DNA of 61,258 nt from Bacteroidales bacterium UBA6267 (GCA_002440745.1 DJVB01000013.1:1-61258), one strand, 5' to 3'. Shown: positions 24,188 to 33,384, numbered from the stretch's first letter. The notes: generated from the sequence alone by a model not told the origin. Numbers and translations: made by a program.

Positions 24188-25336
24188 CTAACATCCTATA
24201 TATCTGCTGATTACCAATCGTTGGATCTCTGAAGTGCCTTCACCGATTTGCAATAATCGCTGATCGCGATAGAATCGTTCGATAGGGTAATCTTTCATCA
24301 ATCCATAGCCGCCATGAATTTGCACAGCCTCATCTGCTACTTCACGAGCAATTTCGGAGCAATATAATTTCGACATTGCAGCTTCTTTTGCAAATGGTTT
24401 GTGGTTGTCTTTCAGCCAACAAGCTTTATAAAGCAGGTTTCTGGCTAACTCAATTTTCGTCGCCATATCAGCCAACTTAAAGGCGTTTATCTGGAACTTG
24501 GAAATGGGTTTGCCAAATTGTTTGCGTTCGTTGGCATAGGCTAAAGCCATTTCAAAGGCCCCTTGTGCTAATCCTAAACCCATAGCAGCAATCGAAAGCC
24601 GTCCATTATCAAGAGTTGAAAGCATCATTTTACTGCCTTCACCAATTTTTCCCAACAAATTTGATTCAGGTACTCGGCAATCATCGAAATAGAGTTCAGC
24701 GGTGTCACTTGCCCTCCACATCATTTTACCGTGCATCTGCACCTGTTTGAAACCGGGGGTGTCGCGGTCAACTAAAATGCAAGTGTATTCCTTTTGGCCA
24801 TCAGGATAAACTTTTGTAACTGCCTGAACAGTAGCGCCCATAGCCACCGATGAAGCTCCGTTAGTGATGAAAATTTTGGAGCCGTTTATCACCCAATTGC
24901 CATCTTCCAAAATCGCGGTAGTTTTTGTACCGCGGCTGTCGCTGCCTGCTTCCGGCTCAGTCAAACCAAAGGCCCAAAGGGCTTCACCTGTGCAAAGCAT
25001 TGGCAGATATTTAAGCTTCTGCTCCTCTGTTCCATAATAATACAGTGGCCCGATGCCTAAGGAATTATGTGCCGCTAATGTGGCAGCATGACTTCCATCG
25101 ACTCTTGCAAGTTCTTCAACTGCAATGATGTATGAAAGCGTGTCCATATCCTGCCCGCCGTACTTTTCGGGAAGATACATTCCAAAAAGTCCTAACTCAC
25201 CCATTTTTCGGGTGTTTTCAACTGAAAACTCGGCACGCTCATCTAAGTCCTGCGCTACCGGTTTGATTTCTCTTTCTGCAAAATCGCGGACTGTCTCGCG
25301 AATCATTTGCTGTACTTCTGTTAGTTCGTAGTTCAT
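24188..25336 (-). CDS. Acyl-CoA dehydrogenase
   Basis: The 382-residue FAD flavoprotein has WAFGLTEPEAGSDSRGTKT, IFITNGASSVA, RKQFGKPISKFQ and IHGGYGLMKDYPIERFYRD. Residue Glu366 in IGEGTSEIQRL is at the catalytic-base position used by short- and medium-chain enzymes; isovaleryl-CoA dehydrogenases usually have no Glu there. Operon context suggests isovaleryl-CoA, while the active site resembles short-chain types, so substrate is open. It oxidises acyl-CoA and passes electrons to ETF. A 196-bp repeat-filled gap separates it from the upstream carboxylase gene. Confidence 0.9.
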   Translation of the reverse strand: MNYELTEVQQMIRETVRDFAEREIKPVAQDLDERAEFSVENTRKMGELGLFGMYLPEKYGGQDMDTLSYIIAVEELARVDGSHAATLAAHNSLGIGPLYYYGTEEQKLKYLPMLCTGEALWAFGLTEPEAGSDSRGTKTTAILEDGNWVINGSKIFITNGASSVAMGATVQAVTKVYPDGQKEYTCILVDRDTPGFKQVQMHGKMMWRASDTAELYFDDCRVPESNLLGKIGEGSKMMLSTLDNGRLSIAAMGLGLAQGAFEMALAYANERKQFGKPISKFQINAFKLADMATKIELARNLLYKACWLKDNHKPFAKEAAMSKLYCSEIAREVADEAVQIHGGYGLMKDYPIERFYRDQRLLQIGEGTSEIQRLVISRYIGC

Positions 25337-25355
25337 ATATTTGTTTGTTGTTTGT

Positions 25356-25410
25356 TCCTCCTTCGCCCATCTCCTTCGCGGAGGCTTTGGAGATCAAGGG
25401 CTACGGAGGA
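25356..25410. repeat. Imperfect palindrome with CTCCTTCGC core
   Basis: TCCTCCTTCGCCCATCTCC pairs imperfectly with GGAGATCAAGGGCTACGGAGGA across a CTTCGCGGAGGCTTT centre. It is GC-rich compared with its surroundings and is embedded in TGTTTGTTG-type sequence, like an inserted mobile repeat. Confidence 0.75.
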
Positions 25411-25531
25411 TAAATGTTTGTTGTTTGGTGTTTGTTGTATGTTGTTTGTTGTTTATGGTTTTTTGTTTGGTGTTTGGTGTTAAGGTTCAATTTGTAACAC
25501 TAAACAAAAAACAACAAACACCAAACATTTC
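25411..25531. repeat. TGTTTGGTGTT repeat element 1
   Basis: Iterated TGTTTGTTG/TGTTTGGTGTT units are followed by a CAATTTGTAACAC segment and then the reverse complement (AACAAACACCAAACA). It can fold into a long hairpin. It is closely similar to 27505-27622. Confidence 0.85.
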
Positions 25532-25532
25532 A

Positions 25533-27503
25533 TCATTCTTTCAGTTTGATTAATATTTTACCATTTTCGACCATTTCGCCTTCGGACACAAAAAGTTCTT
25601 CGATTTCGGCATCGCGGTGGGCTTCGATGGAATTCTCCATTTTCATTGCTTCCAAAATTAGCAGAAGTTCTCCTTTGGTTACTTTATCTCCTTGTTTTAC
25701 TGCTACTTTGATGACTTTTCCCGGCATTGGTGATTTGATTGCATCTTCTCCGGCAGCTTCAACGTCCACATAAAACTCATCTTTAAATAGTTCATCGGCT
25801 CGTTGAATTTCTAATGTCATGCCCATGTAGCTAATCCAATGGGTTGTATGAGCATCGCCTGCAATGAAAAATCTCATTTGTTTGGCTTGATACTTAATCA
25901 AAATGGAGTTTTTATCAACTTCGAGGAGGGTCATATCTAAAACCTGATCCCCATTTGAAAAATGATATAAGTGTTTGTCTTTGTGTATTTTAAAATGATA
26001 AGTCTTATTATTAGCTATCACAGCAATATTTTGATCAAAGCGCCAGAAGCCAGAATAATTCCAAATATTATTGTTCGAATTATTTCTTACGGTTTCTAAA
26101 TGATGAATCAAAAACGCAGCAGCTAGAATATCATTATTAGCGTAATCTCGCTCGTTTTGAATACTATCAACAGCATTATTTAAATAAGTATCGCAATATT
26201 TTGTACTAATTTGGTTTTCAATAAAATCCTGATGATTAAGAAGATATCTCAAATAATTGGAATTTGTTTTAATTCCGATTATTGGATAATGTTCCAGTGC
26301 GCCAATAAGTTGTAAGCGAGCATCATTGCGGCTTTGCCCCCAGGCAATAAGTTTGGAAATCATCGGATCGTAGAAACTGTGAATTATAGTTGGGCGGTCG
26401 GTTGCTGAGTCAACACGGATGTTTTTACCTGATGGTTGGTGATAGAAATATATAGTTCCTGGAGCCGGCATAAACTCATTTTCAGGGTCTTCGGCATAGA
26501 TTCGGGCTTCGATTGCGTGTCCGTTTTGGGTGATGTCGTTTTGATTCAATCTTAGGCGCTGACCAGAGGCTATCAGAATTTGTTCTTCCACAATATCTAC
26601 ACCCGTAACCATTTCTGTAACAGGATGTTCCACTTGGATACGTGTGTTCATTTCAAGGAAGTAAAAATTCAAATTTTTATCCACCAAAAATTCGATTGTT
26701 CCCGCCGAGTCGTAACCAATAGAAGCAGCAATTGCTACAGCGGCTTCGCCCATTTTTAATCTAACTTCTTGAGAAAGAGTAGGTGAGGGGCTTTCTTCGA
26801 TAATTTTCTGATAGCGGCGTTGCAAACTGCATTCCCGTTCGAATAAATGAATAACATTGCCAAATTTGTCACCAAGAACTTGAATTTCAATATGCCGTGG
26901 GTCTTCGATATATTGCTCCACATAAACCTGTCCATCGCCAAAATACGCTTTTGCCTCTCTGCTTGTGGCTTCAATGGTTTCGCGAAGTTTTTCACGCTCA
27001 CGAACGATTCTCATTCCTTTTCCTCCACCTCCCGCAGCAGCTTTGACCAATAAAGGCAGAGGAATGGACTGAGATTTTTCAACAATTTCATCCGCAGTTC
27101 CAACTGCTCCTTGTGTCATTGGCACTCCCAATTCGCGAACAATGGCACGCGCTTCAATTTTATTACCCATTTTACTTATGGGGTCGAGAGAAGGGCCAAT
27201 GAAAGTGATTCCTTTTTCCTCGCAACCTTTTACTAAGGTCGGATTTTCTGAAAGAAAACCATAGCCCGGATGTATTCCGTTTGCGTTTGATTTCTTGGCA
27301 ATATCAAGGATTTTTTCGGCATTTAAATAGCTATCGCTCAGCTCATTGCTTTCTAAACACCATGCCTCATCGGCAAGACGTACGTGTAATGAGTCAGCAT
27401 CTGCCGGACTATAAATGGCTACCGTTACAATTCCCATCTTTTGGGCTGTTCGGATAATTCTGCAAGCAATTTCACCACGGTTGGCGATTAAGATTTTGTT
27501 CAT
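25533..27503 (-). CDS. Biotin-dependent carboxylase alpha subunit (probable methylcrotonyl-CoA carboxylase alpha)
   Basis: The 656-residue protein combines biotin carboxylase (about 1-450; KILIANRGEIACRIIRTA, the ATP-grasp loop AAAGGGGKGMRIV, HIEIQVLGDKFGN, FLEMNTRIQVEHPVTE), a linker domain, and a C-terminal biotin carrier domain with the biotinyl lysine in EAMKMEN (Lys621). It carboxylates biotin with bicarbonate and ATP for the partner at 28531. Operon content points to 3-methylcrotonyl-CoA as substrate; propionyl- or acetyl-CoA cannot be excluded by motif. The start ATG at 27503 fits the family. Confidence 0.92.
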   Translation of the reverse strand: MNKILIANRGEIACRIIRTAQKMGIVTVAIYSPADADSLHVRLADEAWCLESNELSDSYLNAEKILDIAKKSNANGIHPGYGFLSENPTLVKGCEEKGITFIGPSLDPISKMGNKIEARAIVRELGVPMTQGAVGTADEIVEKSQSIPLPLLVKAAAGGGGKGMRIVREREKLRETIEATSREAKAYFGDGQVYVEQYIEDPRHIEIQVLGDKFGNVIHLFERECSLQRRYQKIIEESPSPTLSQEVRLKMGEAAVAIAASIGYDSAGTIEFLVDKNLNFYFLEMNTRIQVEHPVTEMVTGVDIVEEQILIASGQRLRLNQNDITQNGHAIEARIYAEDPENEFMPAPGTIYFYHQPSGKNIRVDSATDRPTIIHSFYDPMISKLIAWGQSRNDARLQLIGALEHYPIIGIKTNSNYLRYLLNHQDFIENQISTKYCDTYLNNAVDSIQNERDYANNDILAAAFLIHHLETVRNNSNNNIWNYSGFWRFDQNIAVIANNKTYHFKIHKDKHLYHFSNGDQVLDMTLLEVDKNSILIKYQAKQMRFFIAGDAHTTHWISYMGMTLEIQRADELFKDEFYVDVEAAGEDAIKSPMPGKVIKVAVKQGDKVTKGELLLILEAMKMENSIEAHRDAEIEELFVSEGEMVENGKILIKLKE

Positions 27504-27504
27504 T

Positions 27505-27622
27505 TGATGTTTATTGTTTGGTGTTTATTGTTTGGTGTTTATTGTTTGGTGTTTGGTGTTTGGTGTTTGGTGTTGAGGATCAATTTGTAACACTTAACAC
27601 AAAACACTAAACACCAAACATT
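27505..27622. repeat. TGTTTGGTGTT repeat element 2
   Basis: Three GTTTATTGTTTGGTGTT-type units, then several TGTTTGG units, a CAATTTGTAACAC middle, and AACACCAAACA at the end. It has the same layout as 25411-25531. It fills most of the 122-bp gap between two operon genes. Confidence 0.88.
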
Positions 27623-27625
27623 TGA

Positions 27626-28420
27626 TTAATTTTTCACCCAATTTGGTTTGCGTTTTTCAAGAAAAGCCGCCATACCTTCTTGCCCTTCTTCTGATGCTCG
27701 AATGTCGGCAATCATTTTTGCTGTATATTCAATTGCCTGATCCAGATTCAGATTGTTGGAAATATCATAAAGAAGGTTTTTACAATGACTGATAGCTTTT
27801 GGCCCGCTTGTAAATAGCAAACCTGTAATTTCATCAATATAGGCTTGCATTTCTTCTGCATTCGCAAAGGATTTGTTCACTAAACGGTGCTTTTCTGCCT
27901 CAGGTCCTTTGAATCGTTTTCCCGTAAGCATCAGTTCTTTAGAGCCATATTCTCCCACTCTTTTGGTAACATAAGGTGAAATACAGGCAGGTACGATGCC
28001 GATTTTCACCTCGCTGAGCGAAAAGGTTGTGTTGTCGTCAGCATAAGCAAAATCGCATGCTGCTAACAATCCGTTTGCACCACCAATCGCTGCTCCATGT
28101 ACCATAGCAATAGTGGGTTTTGGGCAGGTGTAGATTTTATGGAAACAGATACTTAGATTTAGACTTTCTGCAAAATTTTGTTCGTAGGAATATCCCGCTA
28201 CTCCACGCATCCAATTCAGGTCGGCTCCGGCACAGAATGATTTGCCTTTTCCTCTTAAAATTACTACACGAATATCGTCCATTTTGGCAATTTCGGCAAG
28301 AATTTCAATTAGTTCAGCAATCATCACCTCGTTGAATGCATTATGTATTTCAGGTCGGTTCAGCCAAATTGTGCCGATTTGATTGGTTTGTTCAAAGAAT
28401 ATTGTTTTGTATTGATTCAT
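27626..28420 (-). CDS. Methylglutaconyl-CoA hydratase (enoyl-CoA hydratase family)
   Basis: This 264-residue crotonase-fold protein shows the methylglutaconyl-CoA hydratase pattern FCAGADLNWMRGVAGYSYEQN, PKPTIAMVHGAAIGGANGL and FSLSEVKIGIVPACISPYV. The oxyanion-hole glycines are present. It hydrates 3-methylglutaconyl-CoA to HMG-CoA, the step between the carboxylase and the HMGL-like enzyme, both in this operon. Other enoyl-CoA substrates are possible but the specific NWMR motif supports the call. Confidence 0.88.
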   Translation of the reverse strand: MNQYKTIFFEQTNQIGTIWLNRPEIHNAFNEVMIAELIEILAEIAKMDDIRVVILRGKGKSFCAGADLNWMRGVAGYSYEQNFAESLNLSICFHKIYTCPKPTIAMVHGAAIGGANGLLAACDFAYADDNTTFSLSEVKIGIVPACISPYVTKRVGEYGSKELMLTGKRFKGPEAEKHRLVNKSFANAEEMQAYIDEITGLLFTSGPKAISHCKNLLYDISNNLNLDQAIEYTAKMIADIRASEEGQEGMAAFLEKRKPNWVKN

Positions 28421-28436
28421 GGGTTGGTTGTTGTTG

Positions 28437-28529
28437 TTATCAGTTATCGGTTGTTAGTTTTAAGGTGTTGGTTTTTTGATGAGAATAACAAATAACACCA
28501 AACACAAAACACTAAACACTAAATATTTA
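28437..28529. repeat. TGTTTGGTGTT repeat element 3, degenerate
   Basis: The 110-bp gap holds TTATCAGTTATCGGTTGTTAG and GTGTTGG on the left and AACACCAAACACAAAACACT on the right. It is a decayed relative of the elements at 25411 and 27505. Confidence 0.6.
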
Positions 28530-28530
28530 A

Positions 28531-30138
28531 TTACATTCTGAATACTCCATATTTTGTATCGGGCCAAGGTTTATTGAGAGATGCTGCGATGCCGAGGGCG
28601 ATGGTGCGGCGTGTGTCAATTGGATCGATGATGCCGTCGTCCCACAATCGGGCGGTACTATAATACGGCGAGCCTTCGAAATCGTATTTTTCGAGAATTG
28701 ATTTTCTCAGAGATTCGATTTCTGAGGATGCCATTTCTTTGCCTTTTGCTGCAAGCTGGTCTTGTTTAACCTGAATTAAAACGCCTGCTGCTTGCTCGCC
28801 TCCCATTACCGAAATGCGTGAGTTTGGCCACATGAAAAGCAAACGCGGATCATAAGCTCTGCCTGCCATAGCGTAATTGCCTGCGCCAAATGAACCTCCG
28901 AAAACTACGGTGAATTTTGGTACATCGGCATTGGCAACTGCATGCACAAACTTTGCCCCATCACGGGCAATGCCGCCTCTTTCATAGTCTTTTCCAACGA
29001 TAAAGCCGGTGATATTTTGCAAGAAAAGAATGGGAATGCGCCTGCTGGTGCAAAGCTCAATAAAATGTGCGCCTTTGAGGCTGGTTTCGGAAAAAATGAC
29101 TCCATTGCTGGCGATAATCCCAACCGGAAATCCCATGATGTGGGCAAATCCGGTGATGATGGTTGGAGCATAACGCGCCTTAAACTCCTGAAAACGACTA
29201 CCATCCACCAAACGGGCAATAATTTCCTTCGCATCAACCGGTTTTTTGAAGTCGATGGGAGCGATGCCATAGAGCTCTTTTGGGTCGTAGTAGGGCTCCT
29301 CTGGGGTGATAATATCTAAAGTTTGTTTGGTTTTATGACCAAGAGTTTCGAAGATATTGCGGCAGATTTTTATGGCATGCAAATCATTGTCGGCAAAATG
29401 GTCGGCCACACCGGAGATGCGAGTGTGAACATCGGCGCCACCGAGTTCTTCAGCTGTAACTACCTCACCTGTAGCGGCTTTCACCAATGGAGGACCGCCA
29501 ATAAAAATGGTGCCTTGTTCGCGGACAATGATGGTTTCATCGCTCATGGCCGGCACATAAGCGCCACCTGCTGTGCAACTGCCCATCACAATACTAATCT
29601 GTGGAATGCCAAGCGCACTCATCCGAGCCTGATTAAAAAAGAATCTTCCAAAGTCGAACCTATCAGGGAAAACGTTGGATTGTTCGGGAAGAAAAACTCC
29701 TCCACTATCCACCATATAAACGCATGGCAGATGGTTATCCATTGCGATTTCCTGAGCTCGCACATGTTTCTTGATGGTTTCTTTCACATAAGTACCGCCT
29801 TTGACTGTAGCATCGTTGGCGATGATAATGGTTTCGCGGCCATGAATAACCCCAATTCCTGTAATGATTCCGGCGGAAGGAAATTGGTTTTCGTAATGAC
29901 CATAAGCTGCCATAGTTGAAAGCTCAAGAAAAGGCGTATTGGGATCAACAAGTCGGTCGATTCGCTCACGGGCTAAGAGTTTGCCGCGTTCCTTATGTCG
30001 CTCAACTGCCTGAGCCGGAGAGCCATTAATCACCGAGTTTATTTTAGAACGAAACTCTTCCAATAATGTAGAGTAAGCCTCAACATTTTTTCTGAAGGAG
30101 TCGGAAGATGTATTAATCTTCGATTCAATTCTGTACAA
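28531..30138 (-). CDS. Methylcrotonyl-CoA carboxylase beta (carboxyltransferase) subunit
   Basis: The 535-residue protein transfers carboxyl from carboxybiotin to the acyl-CoA. Family motifs are RGKLLARERIDRLVDP, GTYVKETIKKHVRAQEIA, VDSGGVFLPEQSNVFPD, GSCTAGGAYVPAMSDE, GGPPLVKAATGE and GSFGAGNYAMAGRAYDPR. These resemble methylcrotonyl-CoA carboxylase rather than propionyl-CoA carboxylase. The start is a TTG (30138), since the conserved N-terminus begins right there and there is no in-frame ATG nearby. It is the first gene of the operon. Confidence 0.92.
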   Translation of the reverse strand: MYRIESKINTSSDSFRKNVEAYSTLLEEFRSKINSVINGSPAQAVERHKERGKLLARERIDRLVDPNTPFLELSTMAAYGHYENQFPSAGIITGIGVIHGRETIIIANDATVKGGTYVKETIKKHVRAQEIAMDNHLPCVYMVDSGGVFLPEQSNVFPDRFDFGRFFFNQARMSALGIPQISIVMGSCTAGGAYVPAMSDETIIVREQGTIFIGGPPLVKAATGEVVTAEELGGADVHTRISGVADHFADNDLHAIKICRNIFETLGHKTKQTLDIITPEEPYYDPKELYGIAPIDFKKPVDAKEIIARLVDGSRFQEFKARYAPTIITGFAHIMGFPVGIIASNGVIFSETSLKGAHFIELCTSRRIPILFLQNITGFIVGKDYERGGIARDGAKFVHAVANADVPKFTVVFGGSFGAGNYAMAGRAYDPRLLFMWPNSRISVMGGEQAAGVLIQVKQDQLAAKGKEMASSEIESLRKSILEKYDFEGSPYYSTARLWDDGIIDPIDTRRTIALGIAASLNKPWPDTKYGVFRM

Positions 30139-30512
30139 ATTGTTATATTTTAATAGGTTAGAAACTTGATTTTACTAGAGATGTTTGCGTAGCCAAAAAT
30201 AGAAAAATATCTGTGTTTTCAAAGGTTTTTTTTGCCAATTAAGAAATATTATGGAAGTCAGGAAGTTGTGAGGGGATATAAAAAGCTACACGAACAAATT
30301 TTAGATACAATATTATGTTTCGACACTGTTTATTAAGGCACGATGCTTTGCAATCTCATATATTTTCCAACCAAATTCTGACCGAATAATTTTTAAGCGA
30401 TGATAAGCTTTTCGGAGTATTTTTGTTTCGGATTTGATAATCATTAACGGGTTCTGTGATTTTTTAAATCAACTCTCTAGTTTCGTAATTTAAGAACCCA
30501 CAAAGTTTACAG
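30139..30512. other. Divergent intergenic region
   Basis: These 374 AT-rich bases lie between the leftward leucine operon and the rightward methyltransferase. No ORF, RNA or repeat is evident. TAGTTTCG at 30479-30486 is one mismatch from the -7 consensus and could serve the methyltransferase. Confidence 0.5.
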
Positions 30513-31319
30513 ATGTTAGAGATCGTTGAAAAATATGCAGAGCTTCCCAAACCGTTACGAAAGCCGCTTTGGCAGTGGTGGCACAAAAGGATGAATAAAT
30601 ACGACAGTGGAAATATTGCCAATTTCTTGAACTATGGATATGAGTCGTTAAACGGCAGTCCTCAACTTCAACTTTTGAAGGAAGACGAAACCGACAGATA
30701 TTGCATTCAGTTATACGATCATGTAGTGAATAGTGTTGATTTGAAGTCGAAAGATGTGCTTGAAGTGGGCGCAGGAAGAGGAGGAGGTGCTTCTTATATA
30801 ACACGGTATTTTAAGCCGAAAACATACACAGGATTAGATATATCCAAGAGTAGCATCGAATTTTGCAATAATCACTACAAAAATGTAAGCGGGTTGAAAT
30901 TCATTGCCGGTAATGCGGAAAAACTACCCTTTGCCAATCATTCTTTCGATTATGTGGTTAATGTTGAATCAGCAAGATGCTATAACGACCAGAAATCATT
31001 TTTTAGTGAGGTTTTTCGAGTCTTGAAACCTGAAGGAAAATTACTTCTTGCCGACATGTTATATCCCTCTGAAATAGAGAATTTTAAAGCGAAAATTATC
31101 GAAGCTGGTTTTAGAATTACTAAGGAGACTGAAATATCCCAAAATGTGGTTTTAGCTTTAGAAAAAGACTCCGAACGGCGTGAAAATCTTATTGATGGAA
31201 AGATACCAAGATATTTGCAAAATTCCTTTAAAGTCTTTGCCGGAACCATCGGAACTTCAAGATATAACAATTTTGCAACCGGTGTATTTCAGTATTTTAG
31301 CTTTATTATTGAGAAGTAA
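30513..31319 (+). CDS. SAM-dependent methyltransferase
   Basis: The 268-residue class I methyltransferase has motif I VLEVGAGRGGGASYI (about 90-104), motif II YTGLDISKSSIEF, and motif IV FDYVVNVESARCYNDQ. It resembles small-molecule methyltransferases annotated near lipid or phthiotriol modification, but the substrate cannot be inferred. It has no signal peptide. It appears to stand alone, ended by a perfect hairpin at 31325. Confidence 0.85.
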   Translation: MLEIVEKYAELPKPLRKPLWQWWHKRMNKYDSGNIANFLNYGYESLNGSPQLQLLKEDETDRYCIQLYDHVVNSVDLKSKDVLEVGAGRGGGASYITRYFKPKTYTGLDISKSSIEFCNNHYKNVSGLKFIAGNAEKLPFANHSFDYVVNVESARCYNDQKSFFSEVFRVLKPEGKLLLADMLYPSEIENFKAKIIEAGFRITKETEISQNVVLALEKDSERRENLIDGKIPRYLQNSFKVFAGTIGTSRYNNFATGVFQYFSFIIEK

Positions 31320-31324
31320 AGGCT

Positions 31325-31349
31325 GAAATTAAACCCACCGTTTAATTTC
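31325..31349. terminator. Perfect hairpin after the methyltransferase
   Basis: GAAATTAAAC and GTTTAATTTC form a perfect 10-bp stem with loop CCACC, 5 bp after the stop. The T-rich tail is weak, so it may be an mRNA 3' stabiliser rather than a strong terminator. Confidence 0.55.
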
Positions 31350-31423
31350 CCGATCTTTAATTGTTCTGTGAAGGTTTATTAAAAATAAGCTATCTTAGCC
31401 TATTCATTTAATAGAACTTTTTC

Positions 31424-32017
31424 ATGGGACTTACGATACATTATAGCGGCATTTTTAGCGCAAAAGCTTCTCTTAGTGCGTTTGTTGAGGAGGTTGTAGA
31501 TATCTTGCAACCATTAAATTTTGACTACCATGTTTTTGAAACAGAATTTCCTGATGAAGCAGAAAACACGGAGGATTTGACCAAAATTTATGGCCTCAGT
31601 TTTACTCCACCAAATTGCGAAACGGTATCACTTACTTTTTTAGTAAATAGGCGAATGAGTAGTTCGGCCCATATCCGTTTTTGGGGCAATGCTACTAATC
31701 CGGAGGAGAAAAACTATTTATATATGCTTTTTACTAAAACTCAATTTGCCGGCATAGAAACCCATCAATTTATCATTAGTCTGTTTAAATACTTGCAAAA
31801 GCGCAACTATTTTGAAAGCATTGAAATTAAGGATGAAGGAGAATATTGGGAGTCAGGCGACTTGGATGTTTTAAAGAAAAATTTCGCTAAATACAACCAA
31901 ATCTTAGATCATGTTTCCATTGCATTTCAAACTATTCCGGTTGAGTCGGGCGATAACATTCAAGAGTATATTGAACGGTTAGCAAAACGGGTGAATGATA
32001 ATTTAAATCGAGTTTAA
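31424..32017 (+). CDS. Conserved hypothetical protein
   Basis: The 197-residue protein starts MGLTIHYSGIFSA, a start I associate with a conserved but uncharacterised bacterial family. It is soluble, with alternating strands and helices. It carries no catalytic motif that I recognise. It is followed after 26 bp by a small Cys protein in the same direction, so they may be one unit. Confidence 0.65.
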   Translation: MGLTIHYSGIFSAKASLSAFVEEVVDILQPLNFDYHVFETEFPDEAENTEDLTKIYGLSFTPPNCETVSLTFLVNRRMSSSAHIRFWGNATNPEEKNYLYMLFTKTQFAGIETHQFIISLFKYLQKRNYFESIEIKDEGEYWESGDLDVLKKNFAKYNQILDHVSIAFQTIPVESGDNIQEYIERLAKRVNDNLNRV

Positions 32018-32043
32018 ATATTGTTTAAAGGCTATTTTAAAAC

Positions 32044-32238
32044 ATGAAATTCAAGAAAACACCCCAGCCCAAGTGCCCTGTTGACGGCCATTTTGATTCA
32101 ATTATTCCAATTGTCTATGGAATGCCATCGCCCAAACTGATGAAGCAAGCCGAAAAGGGAAAAGTTAAACTTGGGGGATGCGTAATTTATAATGAAATGC
32201 CAAAATGGTATTGCAAGAAACATGAAGTAGATTTTTGA
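32044..32238 (+). CDS. Small putative zinc-binding protein
   Basis: The 64-residue protein has four spaced metal-ligand candidates: PKCPVDGH, LGGCVIY and WYCKKHEVDF. The pattern resembles compact zinc proteins of unknown role conserved in many bacteria. The ATG at 32044 is 26 bp after the preceding gene. I assign no function. Confidence 0.65.
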   Translation: MKFKKTPQPKCPVDGHFDSIIPIVYGMPSPKLMKQAEKGKVKLGGCVIYNEMPKWYCKKHEVDF

Positions 32239-32371
32239 GTTTTTAGGAAGATACGCTTTACATTTCAATTTTCTTACATCGAACTTATGATAATTAGTTA
32301 AAAACCTTTCCATACCTATCTAAAAACACTTTAAATTAGCAGCTTATTCCAACACAATTAAATTGGCACAA

Positions 32372-33304
32372 ATGAATATTAAATCCCTTTTCTCCATTTT
32401 TTTCCTTGCGGTTTTGGTTATGGCGTGCAGAAGTACAGGACAAATTGTGGGTGTAACTTCCCAATCCAAAACCATGAACAAGAAGATTTCTAAATTTCTT
32501 AAGGAATATAAAGGTTATACCTGGGTTCCGGCAGGAACAAAAATCAATTTAAATACAGCTGATAATCAGTCAGATACTGTTTCCTTTCCGGGGTTTATCA
32601 TGTTTAAAACAGAGATAGCGAATATAGGTTATATGGAGTTTATTTCTTATATCAAGCGAAAATTTGGCAATGACTCTGCAAAAGCTTTATTGCCCGACAC
32701 CACAGTTTGGAATAGTGAGTTTGGTATTAATGAGCCTCTAACTAAGTTATACTTTCGTCATCCGGTTTATCGTAATTATCCGGTGGTTGGTGTTTCGCAC
32801 TATCAGGCGGAGATTTATTGCAATTGGCTTACAGAGATTTTTGCAATGAAAACAGATTTGCCTTTTCGCAAAGTCAGTTTTTCACTGCCAACGGAAGCAG
32901 AATGGGAATTTGCTGCTCGTGGAGGTTTAGAACTTTCACCTTATCCTTGGGGCGGGCCATATACTCGAAATTCAAAAGGTTTGTTTTTGGCAAATTTTTT
33001 AAGAGTCATGCAAGGATCTGTTTATCGCGATAGTTTAGGCACCTTGCAAGTGAATCGGAATGAATGGAATATGTTGGGAAATCAAAATATTACCGCGCCT
33101 GTAAATGCTTATTATCCAAATGGTTATGGGCTATATAATATGGCAGGAAATGTTGAAGAAATGGTCAAAGAAGAAGGCATTGCCAAAGGTGGCAGTTGGA
33201 AAGACCCGGGTTATTATTTGCAAATATCGGTTCGGAATTATTACAAAAAGGAAACTGTGGATAGTAAACGTGGCTTTAGGATAGTTATGCACATAGAAGA
33301 ATAG
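32372..33304 (+). CDS. SUMF1 (FGE-like) domain lipoprotein, probably non-catalytic
   Basis: The ATG at 32372 gives a lipoprotein signal ending LVMAC (the TTG at 32363 adds three residues). The 310-residue product has an FGE-fold: GFIMFKTEIANIGYMEFI, YPVVGVSHYQAEIYCNWL, SLPTEAEWEFAARGG, NGYGLYNMAGNVEEM and KGGSWKDPGYYLQ..RGFRIV. Catalytic formylglycine-generating enzymes have two cysteines between the last two motifs; none is here. This matches GldJ/GldK-type structural lipoproteins of the gliding/T9SS apparatus, but gldL, gldM and gldN are not adjacent. It is related to 37153 and 42968. Confidence 0.82.
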   Translation: MNIKSLFSIFFLAVLVMACRSTGQIVGVTSQSKTMNKKISKFLKEYKGYTWVPAGTKINLNTADNQSDTVSFPGFIMFKTEIANIGYMEFISYIKRKFGNDSAKALLPDTTVWNSEFGINEPLTKLYFRHPVYRNYPVVGVSHYQAEIYCNWLTEIFAMKTDLPFRKVSFSLPTEAEWEFAARGGLELSPYPWGGPYTRNSKGLFLANFLRVMQGSVYRDSLGTLQVNRNEWNMLGNQNITAPVNAYYPNGYGLYNMAGNVEEMVKEEGIAKGGSWKDPGYYLQISVRNYYKKETVDSKRGFRIVMHIEE

Positions 33305-33384
33305 GGTAGAAGTGGACAGAAATAGAATTATCAACAGAATTGAACGATTCTATCAACTAATTGAATTTTAATAAATTAAAGCTT

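Noticed and set aside
29323..29919. Plus-strand ORF of 198 codons
   Set aside because: It is antisense to the carboxyltransferase gene, whose family motifs clearly establish the minus frame.
32372..33304. Assignment as a true formylglycine-generating enzyme or as gldK
   Set aside because: The catalytic Cys pair is missing, which argues against FGE; gldL, gldM and gldN do not follow, which argues against naming it gldK.
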